Assembly: GCF_003144035.1 (NCBI RefSeq)
Contig: NZ_QFWT01000001.1
Span: 620,001-684,000, forward strand
Direction of reading: 5' to 3'
DNA length: 64,000 nt
DNA from: Vibrio albus
GTDB lineage: Bacteria > Pseudomonadota > Gammaproteobacteria > Enterobacterales > Vibrionaceae
Below, piece by piece: positions 48,563 through 57,761 of this stretch. Both the position numbers and the translations under genes were made by a program. Position 1 is the stretch's first letter. Every line of letters begins with the position of its first letter. The notes beneath the pieces are model-generated. The model was not told where the DNA came from, ran no database searches, and saw only the letters and a program-made list of their open reading frames with translations.

Positions 48563-49528
48563 ATGTTTGAAACTATTATTCTGATGCTGGATGCGACCAT
48601 CCGGGTTGCGACTCCCCTTATTCTGGCTTCGTTGGCAGGTATGTTCAGTGAACGTTCCGGTGTGGTCAACATTGCACTGGAAGGAAAGCTGCTGGCTGCC
48701 GCATTTGCGGGCGCAGCGGTGGCACACATAACCGGTTCTGCATGGCTGGGTCTTCTGGCTGGTATTGCGATTTCTGTTCTGCTCTCACTGCTTCATGGCT
48801 TTGCCTCAATTACTCACCGCGGCGATCAGGTAGTGAGTGGTATGGCGATCAATATTCTGGCAACGGGTCTGACGATTACTCTGGGCCGTTACTGGTTCCA
48901 TCAGGGTGGCCAGACTCCGGCGCTATCCGGTGATGCCCGCTTTGCTCCGATCCACCTTCCGGGCGCAGATGCTCTGGCAGATACTCCGGTCATCGGCCTG
49001 CTTTATTCAGAACTGATCAGTGGTCACTCCATCCTGGAATATGCCGCGTTTATGATTGTGCCACTGGCCTGGTTTATCATGTTCCGTACCCGGTTCGGTC
49101 TGCGCTTACGTGCGGTAGGCGAGTCTCCGTCTGCAGTCGATACTGCTGGTATTTCAGTTGTCGGCATGCGCTATAGTGGCCTGCTTATCTGTGGCATACT
49201 GGTTGGTATCGGCGGGGTTTACCTGTCTGTCGGTCAGACGGCTCAGTTCATCCCGAATATGAGTGCCGGTAAAGGCTATATGGCTCTGGCGGCTTTGATC
49301 TTCGGTAAATGGCGTCCGTTTACCGCTATGGGTGCCTGTCTGCTGTTCGGCTTCCTGGATGCGCTGTCTATCCGCCTGCAAGGCGTGTCTATCGGGGACT
49401 TTGCTATTCCGGTTCAGGCAATCGAAGCGATACCGTATATTCTGACCGTCTTCCTGCTGGCTGGTTTCATCGGTAAAGCCGTTGGCCCGAAAGCGATTGG
49501 TGTTCCGTATACCAAAGAGCGTGAGTAG
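48563..49528 (+). CDS. ABC transporter permease, nucleoside import (second)
   Basis: The 321-residue RbsC-like permease starts 2 bp after the first permease and has the FSERSGVVNIALEGKLL motif of BMP-type systems. Multiple hydrophobic helices run throughout. It completes the four-gene importer, which would bring nucleosides to the deo enzymes encoded on the other side of yjjV. Confidence 0.88.
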   Translation: MFETIILMLDATIRVATPLILASLAGMFSERSGVVNIALEGKLLAAAFAGAAVAHITGSAWLGLLAGIAISVLLSLLHGFASITHRGDQVVSGMAINILATGLTITLGRYWFHQGGQTPALSGDARFAPIHLPGADALADTPVIGLLYSELISGHSILEYAAFMIVPLAWFIMFRTRFGLRLRAVGESPSAVDTAGISVVGMRYSGLLICGILVGIGGVYLSVGQTAQFIPNMSAGKGYMALAALIFGKWRPFTAMGACLLFGFLDALSIRLQGVSIGDFAIPVQAIEAIPYILTVFLLAGFIGKAVGPKAIGVPYTKERE

Positions 49529-49560
49529 TCCTTTGATAATGAAGAAAATTTATCAAGCAT

Positions 49561-49592
49561 AAAAAATGGAGCCGAATGGCTCCATTTTTATT
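49561..49592. terminator. Bidirectional terminator between ABC operon and prfC
   Basis: The stem ATGGAGCC/GGCTCCAT with a GAAT loop is flanked by A-run on one side and T-run on the other. It can therefore end both the rightward permease transcript and the leftward prfC transcript. Confidence 0.9.
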
Positions 49593-49611
49593 TACGGTTG
49601 TTAGGCCAGAA

Positions 49612-51201
49612 TTAATGCTCACGCGTCGCGCGGAAATCCACATCAGGGAAACGTTCCTGAGCCAGATTCAAGTTAACCATGGTTGGGGCGACATAGGTCA
49701 GGTTATCACCGCCGTCCAAGGCCAGGTTAGTCTGGTTCTTACGCTTAAACTCTTCCAGCTTCTTATCATCGCCACACTCAACCCAGCGGGCTGTGGCGAC
49801 GTTAACACTTTCATAAATCGCTTCAACGTTGTACTCGGCTTTCAGACGGGCAACCACCACATCAAACTGCAGCACACCCACCGCACCAACGATCAGGTCA
49901 TTATTCTGTAGCGGACGGAACACCTGTACCGCACCTTCTTCAGAAAGCTGAACCAGACCTTTCAGCAGTTGCTTCTGCTTCAGAGGATCTTTCAGACGGA
50001 TTCGACGGAACAGCTCCGGAGCAAAGTTTGGAATACCGGCAAACTTCAGGCTTTCACCTTGGGTAAAAGTATCACCAATCTGGATAGTACCGTGGTTATG
50101 CAGACCGATAATATCCCCGGCATACGCATTTTCAGCGCGTGAACGGTCACCAGCCATAAAGGTTACCGCATCAGAAATGCTCACCTGCTTACCAATGCGG
50201 ACATGATTCATCTTCATGCCTTGAGTGTATGTACCGGATACAATACGCATAAAGGCGATACGGTCGCGGTGCTTAGGATCCATGTTCGCCTGGATCTTAA
50301 ACACAAAACCGCTGAATTTTTCTTCTGTTGCTTCTACTTCACGCTCATTTGCCTTACGGGCAAGCGGTGTTGGAGCCCACTTCGTCAGCCCATCCAACAT
50401 ATGGTCTACACCGAAGTTACCCAAAGCAGTACCAAAGAAAACCGGCGTCAGTTCGCCACTCATAAACAGATCATGATCAAACTCATGAGAGGCACCAAGC
50501 ACCAGCTCCAGCTCTTCACGCAGTTGTTCCGCCAGCTCTTCACCAACAGCGGTATCCAGTTCAGGGTTGTCCAGTCCTTTAACAATACGCTCTTCCTGAA
50601 TCGTGTGGCCCTGACCCGTAGAGTACAGAATCGCTTCGTCACGGTGAATATGATAAACACCTTTAAACTCTTTACCGCAGCCAATCGGCCATGAAACCGG
50701 CGCACAGGCAATATTCAGTTCGCTCTCTACTTCGTCCAGCAGTTCCATCGGATCGCGGATGTCACGGTCAAGTTTGTTCATGAAAGTGATAATTGGCGTA
50801 TCACGCAGACGGGTCACTTCCATCAGCTTACGGGTTCGGTCTTCGACACCTTTCGCTGCGTCGATCACCATCAAACATGAGTCCACCGCCGTCAGCGTAC
50901 GGTAAGTATCTTCCGAGAAATCTTCGTGTCCCGGAGTATCCAGCAGGTTAACCAGGCAGTCATTGTATGGGAACTGCATAACGGACGTCGTTACCGAAAT
51001 CCCCCGCTCTTTTTCCATCTCCATCCAGTCTGATTTGGCGTGCTGAGCCGAGCCTCGGCCTTTTACGGTACCGGCTGTCTGAATCGCACGTCCGAACAAA
51101 AGGACTTTTTCAGTAATAGTGGTCTTACCCGCATCCGGGTGAGAGATGATAGCGAAAGTTCTGCGCTTGGAGACTTCGCTTAAAAAAGGAGCATTTGACA
51201 T
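49612..51201 (-). CDS. prfC: Peptide chain release factor 3
   Basis: This 529-residue GTPase recycles RF1/RF2 from ribosomes after termination. It has SHPDAGKTT (G1), [12 protein letters not shown] (G2), [16 protein letters not shown] (G3) and NKLDRD (G4). I use the ATG at 51201: it gives the normal length (529) and the family N-terminus [18 protein letters not shown], whereas the upstream ATG adds 14 atypical residues. Confidence 0.96.
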   Translation of the reverse strand: MSNAPFLSEVSKRRTFAIISHPDAGKTTITEKVLLFGRAIQTAGTVKGRGSAQHAKSDWMEMEKERGISVTTSVMQFPYNDCLVNLLDTPGHEDFSEDTYRTLTAVDSCLMVIDAAKGVEDRTRKLMEVTRLRDTPIITFMNKLDRDIRDPMELLDEVESELNIACAPVSWPIGCGKEFKGVYHIHRDEAILYSTGQGHTIQEERIVKGLDNPELDTAVGEELAEQLREELELVLGASHEFDHDLFMSGELTPVFFGTALGNFGVDHMLDGLTKWAPTPLARKANEREVEATEEKFSGFVFKIQANMDPKHRDRIAFMRIVSGTYTQGMKMNHVRIGKQVSISDAVTFMAGDRSRAENAYAGDIIGLHNHGTIQIGDTFTQGESLKFAGIPNFAPELFRRIRLKDPLKQKQLLKGLVQLSEEGAVQVFRPLQNNDLIVGAVGVLQFDVVVARLKAEYNVEAIYESVNVATARWVECGDDKKLEEFKRKNQTNLALDGGDNLTYVAPTMVNLNLAQERFPDVDFRATREH

Positions 51202-51416
51202 GAACGTAAATCTTCTACTTTGTACAAAGCCGCACGCACACATGCTGCGGCAAGGAGAAATTTTGAGAGGCGAGATTATATCAATTTTTGCTCAAATTTC
51301 TATGGGCAGTCTGATAACCGGGAATAACCCTAAAGATCAATCCAATTTACCCCTAGATCATCAATTAACACAGGATTATAATACCATTATCATTTCATAT
51401 TACTTCCGAGATCATC

Positions 51417-53048
51417 ATGTTAGCGATAATCGAAGCCTCTCAGGCAGGGTTGTTGCGTCCCCGGCACTGGGTACGCAACTTAGTTTCAGGTGTTATTGTC
51501 GGCGTTGTCGCACTGCCACTGGCCATGGCCTTTGCTATTGCATCGGGCGCAAAGCCGGAGCAAGGGATCTACACCTCGATTATCGCTGCCATCTTTGTTT
51601 CTCTGTTTGGTGGCAGCCGGGTACAGATAGCGGGCCCGACAGGTGCCTTTATTGTGGTTCTGTCCGGTATTACGGCTCAGTATGGTTTCGTCGGCCTGCA
51701 AATCGCCACTCTGATGGCTGGTTTTATTCTGCTGTTTCTTGGCCTGGCCAAGATGGGAGCGGTTATCAAGTTTATTCCCGATCCGGTCATTATCGGCTTT
51801 ACTTCCGGTATCGGTGTCACCATCTGGGTCGGGCAATGGAAGGACTTTTTCGGACTGCCCGCGGTGAACGGTGAACACTTCCACCAGAAGCTCTTCCACC
51901 TGCTTCAGGTTTTCCCGCAACTGGATATGACGACGACCATTCTGGCCGCCATCTCTCTGGCACTCGTTATATACAGTAACCGGATTCCCGGCCTGAAGAA
52001 AATACCCGGCCCTTTAGTGGCTCTGGTTCTGGTAACCTTTATCCAGTATCTGTTCCACTTCGAGAGTATAAAGACCATTGGTACTGCGTTTGGCGGCATT
52101 CCACAAGGACTGCCCGAATTCCGTGTTCCTGAATTCCACTGGAATCAAATCATCACACTGATCGGTCCGGCTTTTACCATTGCGATGCTGGGCTCCATCG
52201 AATCTCTGCTCTCTGCCGTCGTGGCAGACGGCATGTCCGGAACCAAGCATAACTCCAATCAGGAATTGATTGGACAAGGCCTGGCGAACATCGTCGCCCC
52301 TCTGTTTGGTGGCTTTGCCGCAACCGGTGCGATTGCCCGAACGGCAACCAATATCCGAAATGGCGGCACCAGCCCTATCTCCGGGATTATTCACTCTTTA
52401 ACTCTGATTTTGATTCTGCTGGTACTTGCCCCCCTTGCGGTTCATATCCCTCTGGCGACGTTATCGGCTATTTTGTTTGTGGTTGCCTGGAATATGAGTG
52501 AAGCCAGACACTTTATTAAAATAGTACAACGGGCCCCGAGGGCCGACGTTGTGATTCTGCTGATCACTTTCTTCCTGACCGTCTTTGCCGATCTGGTGGT
52601 GGCCGTTAATATCGGTGTCATTCTTGCGACCCTGCACTTCCTTCGGAGAATGGCCAGCAGCGTGGAGATCCGAAAATCATCCCGGGAAGATTTACATCAG
52701 GACTTGAGAAATCAAGGTGTTGGGGAGGTTCCTTCGGATGTGCTTATCTATAGCGTTGAAGGACCTTTCTTCTTTGCCGCCGTAGAAAATTTTGAACGGG
52801 TACTGGCCGGCACTCATGATTATCCCAATACGCTGATCCTGGATCTGAAATCTGTTCCTTTTATTGATGTAACTGGCTTGCAGACATTAGAGGAAGTGAT
52901 CGGTGAGATGCAAAATCATCAGGTTAGAGTGCTGGTAGCCAGTGCGAATGGCCGGGTAACGAAGAAGCTGTATAAGGCTGGTATTATCGATATGGTGGGC
53001 ATTGAAAACCACTTTACCAATGTCGCCTCGGCGGTGAATGCGTGCTGA
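51417..53048 (+). CDS. SulP-family anion transporter with STAS domain
   Basis: The 543-residue inner-membrane protein has about 10-12 hydrophobic segments, with the SulP-type GPTGAFIVVLSGI near residue 73, and a C-terminal STAS domain (LILDLKSVPFIDVTGLQTLEE). SulP proteins carry sulfate, bicarbonate or organic anions; the substrate cannot be read from sequence. It is divergent from prfC and has no operon partner. Confidence 0.88.
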   Translation: MLAIIEASQAGLLRPRHWVRNLVSGVIVGVVALPLAMAFAIASGAKPEQGIYTSIIAAIFVSLFGGSRVQIAGPTGAFIVVLSGITAQYGFVGLQIATLMAGFILLFLGLAKMGAVIKFIPDPVIIGFTSGIGVTIWVGQWKDFFGLPAVNGEHFHQKLFHLLQVFPQLDMTTTILAAISLALVIYSNRIPGLKKIPGPLVALVLVTFIQYLFHFESIKTIGTAFGGIPQGLPEFRVPEFHWNQIITLIGPAFTIAMLGSIESLLSAVVADGMSGTKHNSNQELIGQGLANIVAPLFGGFAATGAIARTATNIRNGGTSPISGIIHSLTLILILLVLAPLAVHIPLATLSAILFVVAWNMSEARHFIKIVQRAPRADVVILLITFFLTVFADLVVAVNIGVILATLHFLRRMASSVEIRKSSREDLHQDLRNQGVGEVPSDVLIYSVEGPFFFAAVENFERVLAGTHDYPNTLILDLKSVPFIDVTGLQTLEEVIGEMQNHQVRVLVASANGRVTKKLYKAGIIDMVGIENHFTNVASAVNAC

Positions 53049-53057
53049 GAATCAAAG

Positions 53058-53175
53058 AAAGAATACAGGACGGTCGCAAGCTCCCTTACAGAGTGGACGT
53101 AAACGTCCTGAAGAATACAGAAATTCAAATGGTTTCTGCCTCTGTATTCTCGAAGCGAAGCGCTCTGTATTCTTT
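53058..53175. repeat. Nested inverted repeats in gap after SulP gene
   Basis: Outer arms AAAGAATACAG (53058-53068) and CTGTATTCTTT (53165-53175) surround inner arms AGAATACAG (53112-53120) and CTGTATTCT (53142-53150). A separate palindrome GGACGT-AA-ACGTCC lies at 53095-53108. This could fold as a compound hairpin and lies between convergent genes. It may be a dispersed intergenic element; only this copy is in the window. Confidence 0.7.
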
Positions 53176-53187
53176 CCTTCTTACTTC

Positions 53188-53379
53188 TTAGCTCTTAACC
53201 TGAGGGTTTTTTACTGGTGTACCCTGTCCGTACTCTACACCATGTTTATCCAGATAATCCCGGATTAGCTGGCGAACCACCTGTGATGGCGTAATATCCT
53301 GAGAGGCGCACAACTGTTCAAATGCCTGCTTCTTATTCGGATCAATCAATACAGTAAGACGTGCACTTTTTGTTTCCAT
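53188..53379 (-). CDS. Small ribbon-helix-helix protein
   Basis: The 63-residue protein reads as a MetJ/Arc-type RHH: a short basic strand KSARLTVLIDP followed by two helices (KKQAFEQLCASQ and PSQVVRQLIRDYLDKH). It probably binds DNA. There is no adjacent toxin gene, so an antitoxin role is not supported. Target and function are unknown. Confidence 0.7.
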   Translation of the reverse strand: METKSARLTVLIDPNKKQAFEQLCASQDITPSQVVRQLIRDYLDKHGVEYGQGTPVKNPQVKS

Positions 53380-53481
53380 TTTCCTGCCTGTTAAATGTTA
53401 TAACTCATCGTCTCTGGTAAGTATCAAGGAAAAATACTCACCGATGATAATAGAATGATAACCTGATTATAATTTGCAAGA

Positions 53482-53925
53482 TCAGAAAAACAAGTAGCTC
53501 ATAATAATGGCGTCTTCTTTTCCGTTTTTAGCCGGGTAGTAGTCGCGACGCCGATCCACCTCATTAAACCCTAAATCTTCATAAAGGTTAAAAGCCCGTC
53601 GATTACTTTCCCTTACTTCCAGCCAGATACTGTCTGCCTGATTATCCCCAGTCAGTTGAATTAAATGCTCCAGTAACTGACGGCCGAACCCCTGTCCCTG
53701 CCACTGAGGCCCAATAGCAATATTCAGGATCGTGACTTCACCAACAATATTCTGCGCATAAAAATAACCAAGCAACTGCCCTTCACGGAACAAACCGTAA
53801 TGCATTGCGCCACGGCTTGAGAGGTTGTCGATCATAGATTTAGCCCAGGGATGACTATGAGCGGCCTGCTCAATCTGCCATACATCGGCTAAGTGTTCGG
53901 TTTGTAACGGGTTAATATTAAGCAT
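53482..53925 (-). CDS. rimI: Ribosomal protein bS18 N-acetyltransferase
   Basis: The 147-residue GNAT protein has the acetyl-CoA motif QWQGQGFGRQLL near residue 75 and a C-terminal NRRAFNLYEDLGF segment typical of RimI. It acetylates the N-terminal Ala of S18. It overlaps holD by 8 bp, the same gene pair as in E. coli. Confidence 0.9.
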   Translation of the reverse strand: MLNINPLQTEHLADVWQIEQAAHSHPWAKSMIDNLSSRGAMHYGLFREGQLLGYFYAQNIVGEVTILNIAIGPQWQGQGFGRQLLEHLIQLTGDNQADSIWLEVRESNRRAFNLYEDLGFNEVDRRRDYYPAKNGKEDAIIMSYLFF

Positions 53926-54349
53926 AGGAACAAATTTGCTGCCATAAAGCGCGGCGATGCTGGTTATTGCCGCGAATGTCAGTTAATGGGGGAGAGAGCA
54001 ATTGTTGAAGCTGACTGTGCTCAATGGAGGGTGACTCAATCATAGAGGCACAGCCCGCAAACCAAATCCATTTTGGTGTTTTGGCGGTAAAATCAACCGA
54101 ATCAAGCTGCTGAGGATAAACATGCTTCACCTGTTCCACAGACAAGTGGATACTGGCCAGAATCTTTACTAAATATTCCGCTTCTTCATTTTCAGGAAGT
54201 TCCGGACTCACCAGCAGTAGCTCACACCCCCCCGGAAGGACTAATGTTTTTACCGGTTCAGCCTGAGTATACCCGGATAAACGCTCCGGATGCAGAAGCT
54301 CCCAGCAGTCTATCTGCATCTCTGTTAAATATTCACGTTCTCTTGGCAT
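53918..54349 (-). CDS. holD: DNA polymerase III psi subunit
   Basis: The 143-residue product resembles HolD by its N-terminal region (EYLTEMQIDCWELLHPERLSGY) and its position immediately before rimI. Psi links the clamp loader to chi/SSB. The sequence of this family is weakly conserved, so the call rests partly on gene order. Confidence 0.82.
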   Translation of the reverse strand: MPREREYLTEMQIDCWELLHPERLSGYTQAEPVKTLVLPGGCELLLVSPELPENEEAEYLVKILASIHLSVEQVKHVYPQQLDSVDFTAKTPKWIWFAGCASMIESPSIEHSQLQQLLSPPLTDIRGNNQHRRALWQQICSYA

Positions 54350-54391
54350 AAATTTTTTACAACGATTTACTTCTGTCTTTACTTCGCCGCA

Positions 54392-54892
54392 TCACGCGGA
54401 AAACTCCGGACAGTATTCTACTAATCCTTGCTTGCCGGTAAAGACTTCTTTTTCCAATTCGATAACCTGAAAAGCACCCGCTGGCACATCCCAGCGACAA
54501 TGCATCTTGTATTGAGCGGCATCCTCAAAACCGAAACGGCTATAATAAGCAGGATTACCCAGCACAACGCACGCCGGATAACCAAAATCACGCAATGACT
54601 CAAAACCTTCCCGGATCAATTCAGCGGCGACTCCCTGATTACGGCATTCCTCTTTCACGGCGACGGGAGCCAATCCCTGCCAGCCAATATCTTCTCCGTC
54701 AATCAATACCGGGGAAAACAGTACATAACCGATGACTTCACCTTCATCACTGCATGCCACCAGCGACAGAGTTAACCGACCGTTTTCTCTTAGCCGCATA
54801 ACCAGATTGGCTTCCGCATCAGTAGGAAAGGTCGATTTTAATAAACGATCCACGGGCAGAATATCAGCCGGAGCCTCAGTTCTGATAAGCAT
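54392..54892 (-). CDS. GNAT acetyltransferase (YhbS-like)
   Basis: The 166-residue GNAT-fold protein has an acetyl-CoA binding motif KEECRNQGVAAELIREG near residue 82. It overlaps the end of ubiT by 17 bp, as yhbS pairs with yhbT (ubiT) in E. coli. Substrate is unknown. Confidence 0.83.
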   Translation of the reverse strand: MLIRTEAPADILPVDRLLKSTFPTDAEANLVMRLRENGRLTLSLVACSDEGEVIGYVLFSPVLIDGEDIGWQGLAPVAVKEECRNQGVAAELIREGFESLRDFGYPACVVLGNPAYYSRFGFEDAAQYKMHCRWDVPAGAFQVIELEKEVFTGKQGLVEYCPEFSA

Positions 54893-55415
54893 TCATCACC
54901 CCTTTCTCTTTGTCAGAGAACGATTCAACCGTATCCATACCTTTGTAAACAAAGTCCGCCAGATAATCCAGAAGCAAGCGCATTGCCTTAGGCAACTCAT
55001 CCAGATCAATACTGTCCATCAGATTTTTCACTTCCAGGCCAAGCTCCGTGTCCCCTTCAATACTCAGGCGACGCTGGAAAAATAACGTATCGGGATCCTC
55101 TTTGCGTCCGGCAATAAGCACCAGATCATTCAGGTTTCCGGAAAAACTGACATCTTCGAGATCAACGTGATTGGAAGTGATCAGGGCACCACTCTGATAA
55201 CTGATATACCAACAAAGATCCAAATCTCGAATCGATACTTTTAGCCACTTATTCTCAAGAAATTCAAAGTCTCCGTCATCCAGAGCCTCATGAAATACTC
55301 GTTTAAGCCCCTCCAGTAAGAGCTTTGTTTGTACTGATTTTGGTAAAACTTGGGCTGAAGGTCTCAAAATCAGAGGTGCATTCTGAACCAGATGGGAGCG
55401 AATCTTGTTTAACAC
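54876..55415 (-). CDS. ubiT: SCP2-domain ubiquinone accessory factor UbiT
   Basis: The 179-residue protein has an SCP2 lipid-binding domain (SIRDLDLCWYISYQSG, FSGNLNDLVLIAGRKEDPDTLFFQRRL). UbiT is required for O2-independent ubiquinone synthesis together with UbiU and UbiV, which are encoded nearby at 57762-59685. It is divergent from the rocS-like gene. Confidence 0.88.
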   Translation of the reverse strand: MLNKIRSHLVQNAPLILRPSAQVLPKSVQTKLLLEGLKRVFHEALDDGDFEFLENKWLKVSIRDLDLCWYISYQSGALITSNHVDLEDVSFSGNLNDLVLIAGRKEDPDTLFFQRRLSIEGDTELGLEVKNLMDSIDLDELPKAMRLLLDYLADFVYKGMDTVESFSDKEKGVMNAYQN

Positions 55416-55635
55416 ACTGATTATCCGTTATGTTATTTCATCATTTTTTCATGATAATGGATATCGCCACAGAATTCCTGCTATGCATCAAAAAAGCATG
55501 TTAATTCAGGCATAACTATAGAAATAACTCGAGCCGAAGCTTTATCAGGATAAGCATCAACGTTATAGTAACATCATAAGTAAAGAGGTATGCTGAAGCA
55601 GTGCGTATACTCCGCAGAAATTCGGTAGATTATTG

Positions 55636-57675
55636 ATGCCAAGCAAACAGTTACAACAATGGTTTTCAGAGCTGACTGACGACAGTCCGTTTTTCTTCGC
55701 CATACTAGACACCAAACATAACTACTGTAGCGTGAATGGACGCTATTGCGATATTGCCGGTCTCTCCAAAGGCGAACTGGAAGGCATGAATGATGCCTTG
55801 GTGCTAGGAGAAACCTTCTACAATAGTCTAAAGCCTTACTATGAGAGAGCCTTCAACGGGGAAAGCCTGGAAGCAGAGATCACGCTAAACGAGTATGAGC
55901 ATGATACCAGCCTGCATTTTAGCGTTAGTCCTATTGCTTCCGGTAGCGAGCGTATCGAGTTCATTGCTTTCCATGCCATGGATACCTCAGAAAAACAGGT
56001 ATTAGCCCGTTCTCTGGAAGAATCTGAAGGTAAGTTTTCTACCTTATCTGAACTGCTGCCGGATGGTTTACTGCTGGTTGAAAATGACTCCATTATTTCG
56101 GCAAATCCAGTCGCCTTACGTCTACTAGGCTTTAACAGTGGTGAAGAACTACTGGGGGAAGAGCTCAGCCGCCTGTTTATTGACGAAAAAACCAAAACCG
56201 TGTTTAAAACCCGCCTGTCAACTTTGTTGGGAGAGGCACCTTTAAGCTGTCTTACCGGAGCCCGATGCGGCGTTGAGCGTAAGGTCCGGCTCTCTGCGGA
56301 TACGGCAACTATTTACGGGGCTGAGTCTCAGATAGTCATCGTTCAGGATGCAGAACAATACAGCAGTGACCCGGATAGTCCTCGCCATGACTCACATTAT
56401 GACTCGCTGACCAAACTGTATAACCGTTACGGCTTTACCCGCCGGTTAGAGCACTTCATCCGCAATGAAACACCACTCATTATGCTCTATCTGGACATTG
56501 ATAACTTTAAAAATATCAATGATTCACTGGGACACCACATTGGTGATAAGGTAATAAAAGATGTGTCGGCACGTCTGCAGAGACTTCTGCCTGCTCATGC
56601 CATATTAGGCCATCTTGGTGGTGATGAGTTCGGTATTATTCTTCCAGAACCAGAACATCAGCGTACCGTCGACTCACTGGCAGATCGTATCATCTCGGTC
56701 ATTAATCAGCCCTTTGATCTGCACCATTTCAGCAAGCGGTTAGCCTGCTCAATTGGCAGTGTGGCCTACCCGGGAGACGGGAACGATGCCCGTCTGCTGT
56801 TGCAAAATGCCGATACCGCCATGTACGAAGCCAAAGAACGTGGTCGTAATCGCCTGATTAAATACCATGACCAGATGAATAAAGAAGCGCGCATGCGTCT
56901 GTGGCTGGAAATTGAGCTACAGAAAGCACTGCAGCAAAATGGTCTGGAAGTCTGGTATCAGCCGAAGGTCAATGCCAGAGATTTCAGCATCAATGGCGCG
57001 GAAGCGCTGGTTCGATGGAAACACCCTATCGAGGGTTATATCAGCCCGGCGGCGTTTATTCCTGTGGCTGAAAAAGCCGGACTTATCGAACATCTGGGTC
57101 GAGTGGTGATGCGCGAAGTATTTTCTACGGTAAAACGCTGGAAACAACAGGGGATATTACCTGGCCGAGTAGCCATCAACCTCTCCCCTCAGCAATTTGG
57201 GAATCCAATGCTGATCGACTATATGGAGAAACTGCTGCGAACCACCGAGCTTGACCCCAGTTGTATTACCTTCGAACTGACCGAAAGTGCCGTGATGAGT
57301 GACAGTGAACATACCTTACAAATGCTTCAGGGTATTAAGAAATTAGGTTTTGCTCTGTCTATTGATGATTTTGGTACCGGGTACTCTTCCCTCTCCTACT
57401 TAGCCCGCTTCCCTCTGGATGAGCTGAAAATTGACCGGGCGTTTATTCAGGATATCGATACCCTGCCAAAACAGGTGACGGTCATTGAAAATATCATCAA
57501 TCTTGGCAAATCCTTGGATCTGACCGTAGTGGCTGAGGGGGTCGAAACCCGTCAACAGGCCACTCTTCTTTCTAATCTGAATTGTAATTCCATTCAGGGC
57601 TTCCACTTTTACCGGCCTCAGCCTAAACAGGAAGTAGAAGAACTACTGGTACAAAACCGTCGCCATAAAAACTAG
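55636..57675 (+). CDS. rocS: PAS-GGDEF-EAL protein, RocS-like
   Basis: The 679-residue cytoplasmic protein (ATG 55636 rather than the TTG at 55633) has two N-terminal PAS-like regions (about residues 10-115 and 130-240), a GGDEF domain with intact GGDEF near residue 330, and an EAL domain with EALVRW near 455, NLSPQQF, FELTES, DDFGTGYSSLSYL and VVAEGVET. The RxxD inhibitory site normally five residues before GGDEF is absent (LPAH here). Both activities could exist. Synteny with V. cholerae rocS (between ubiT and ubiU) is from memory. Confidence 0.85.
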   Translation: MPSKQLQQWFSELTDDSPFFFAILDTKHNYCSVNGRYCDIAGLSKGELEGMNDALVLGETFYNSLKPYYERAFNGESLEAEITLNEYEHDTSLHFSVSPIASGSERIEFIAFHAMDTSEKQVLARSLEESEGKFSTLSELLPDGLLLVENDSIISANPVALRLLGFNSGEELLGEELSRLFIDEKTKTVFKTRLSTLLGEAPLSCLTGARCGVERKVRLSADTATIYGAESQIVIVQDAEQYSSDPDSPRHDSHYDSLTKLYNRYGFTRRLEHFIRNETPLIMLYLDIDNFKNINDSLGHHIGDKVIKDVSARLQRLLPAHAILGHLGGDEFGIILPEPEHQRTVDSLADRIISVINQPFDLHHFSKRLACSIGSVAYPGDGNDARLLLQNADTAMYEAKERGRNRLIKYHDQMNKEARMRLWLEIELQKALQQNGLEVWYQPKVNARDFSINGAEALVRWKHPIEGYISPAAFIPVAEKAGLIEHLGRVVMREVFSTVKRWKQQGILPGRVAINLSPQQFGNPMLIDYMEKLLRTTELDPSCITFELTESAVMSDSEHTLQMLQGIKKLGFALSIDDFGTGYSSLSYLARFPLDELKIDRAFIQDIDTLPKQVTVIENIINLGKSLDLTVVAEGVETRQQATLLSNLNCNSIQGFHFYRPQPKQEVEELLVQNRRHKN

Positions 57676-57683
57676 CTAAGCAA

Positions 57684-57710
57684 ATTCTCCCCTAAAATAA
57701 TGGGGAGAAT
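57684..57710. promoter_or_regulatory. Stem-loop between rocS and ubiU
   Basis: Arms ATTCTCCCC and GGGGAGAAT enclose a 9-nt loop. No T-run follows, so termination is unclear. It lies 9 bp past the rocS stop and 52 bp ahead of ubiU. Confidence 0.5.
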
Positions 57711-57761
57711 CTGGTAAGATTAAGCACTTACCCATAAAAAATACAAACTCAGGTTTAGTTC

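Noticed and set aside
53188..53379. Antitoxin of a toxin-antitoxin pair
   Set aside because: The RHH protein is alone; no small toxin-like gene adjoins it.
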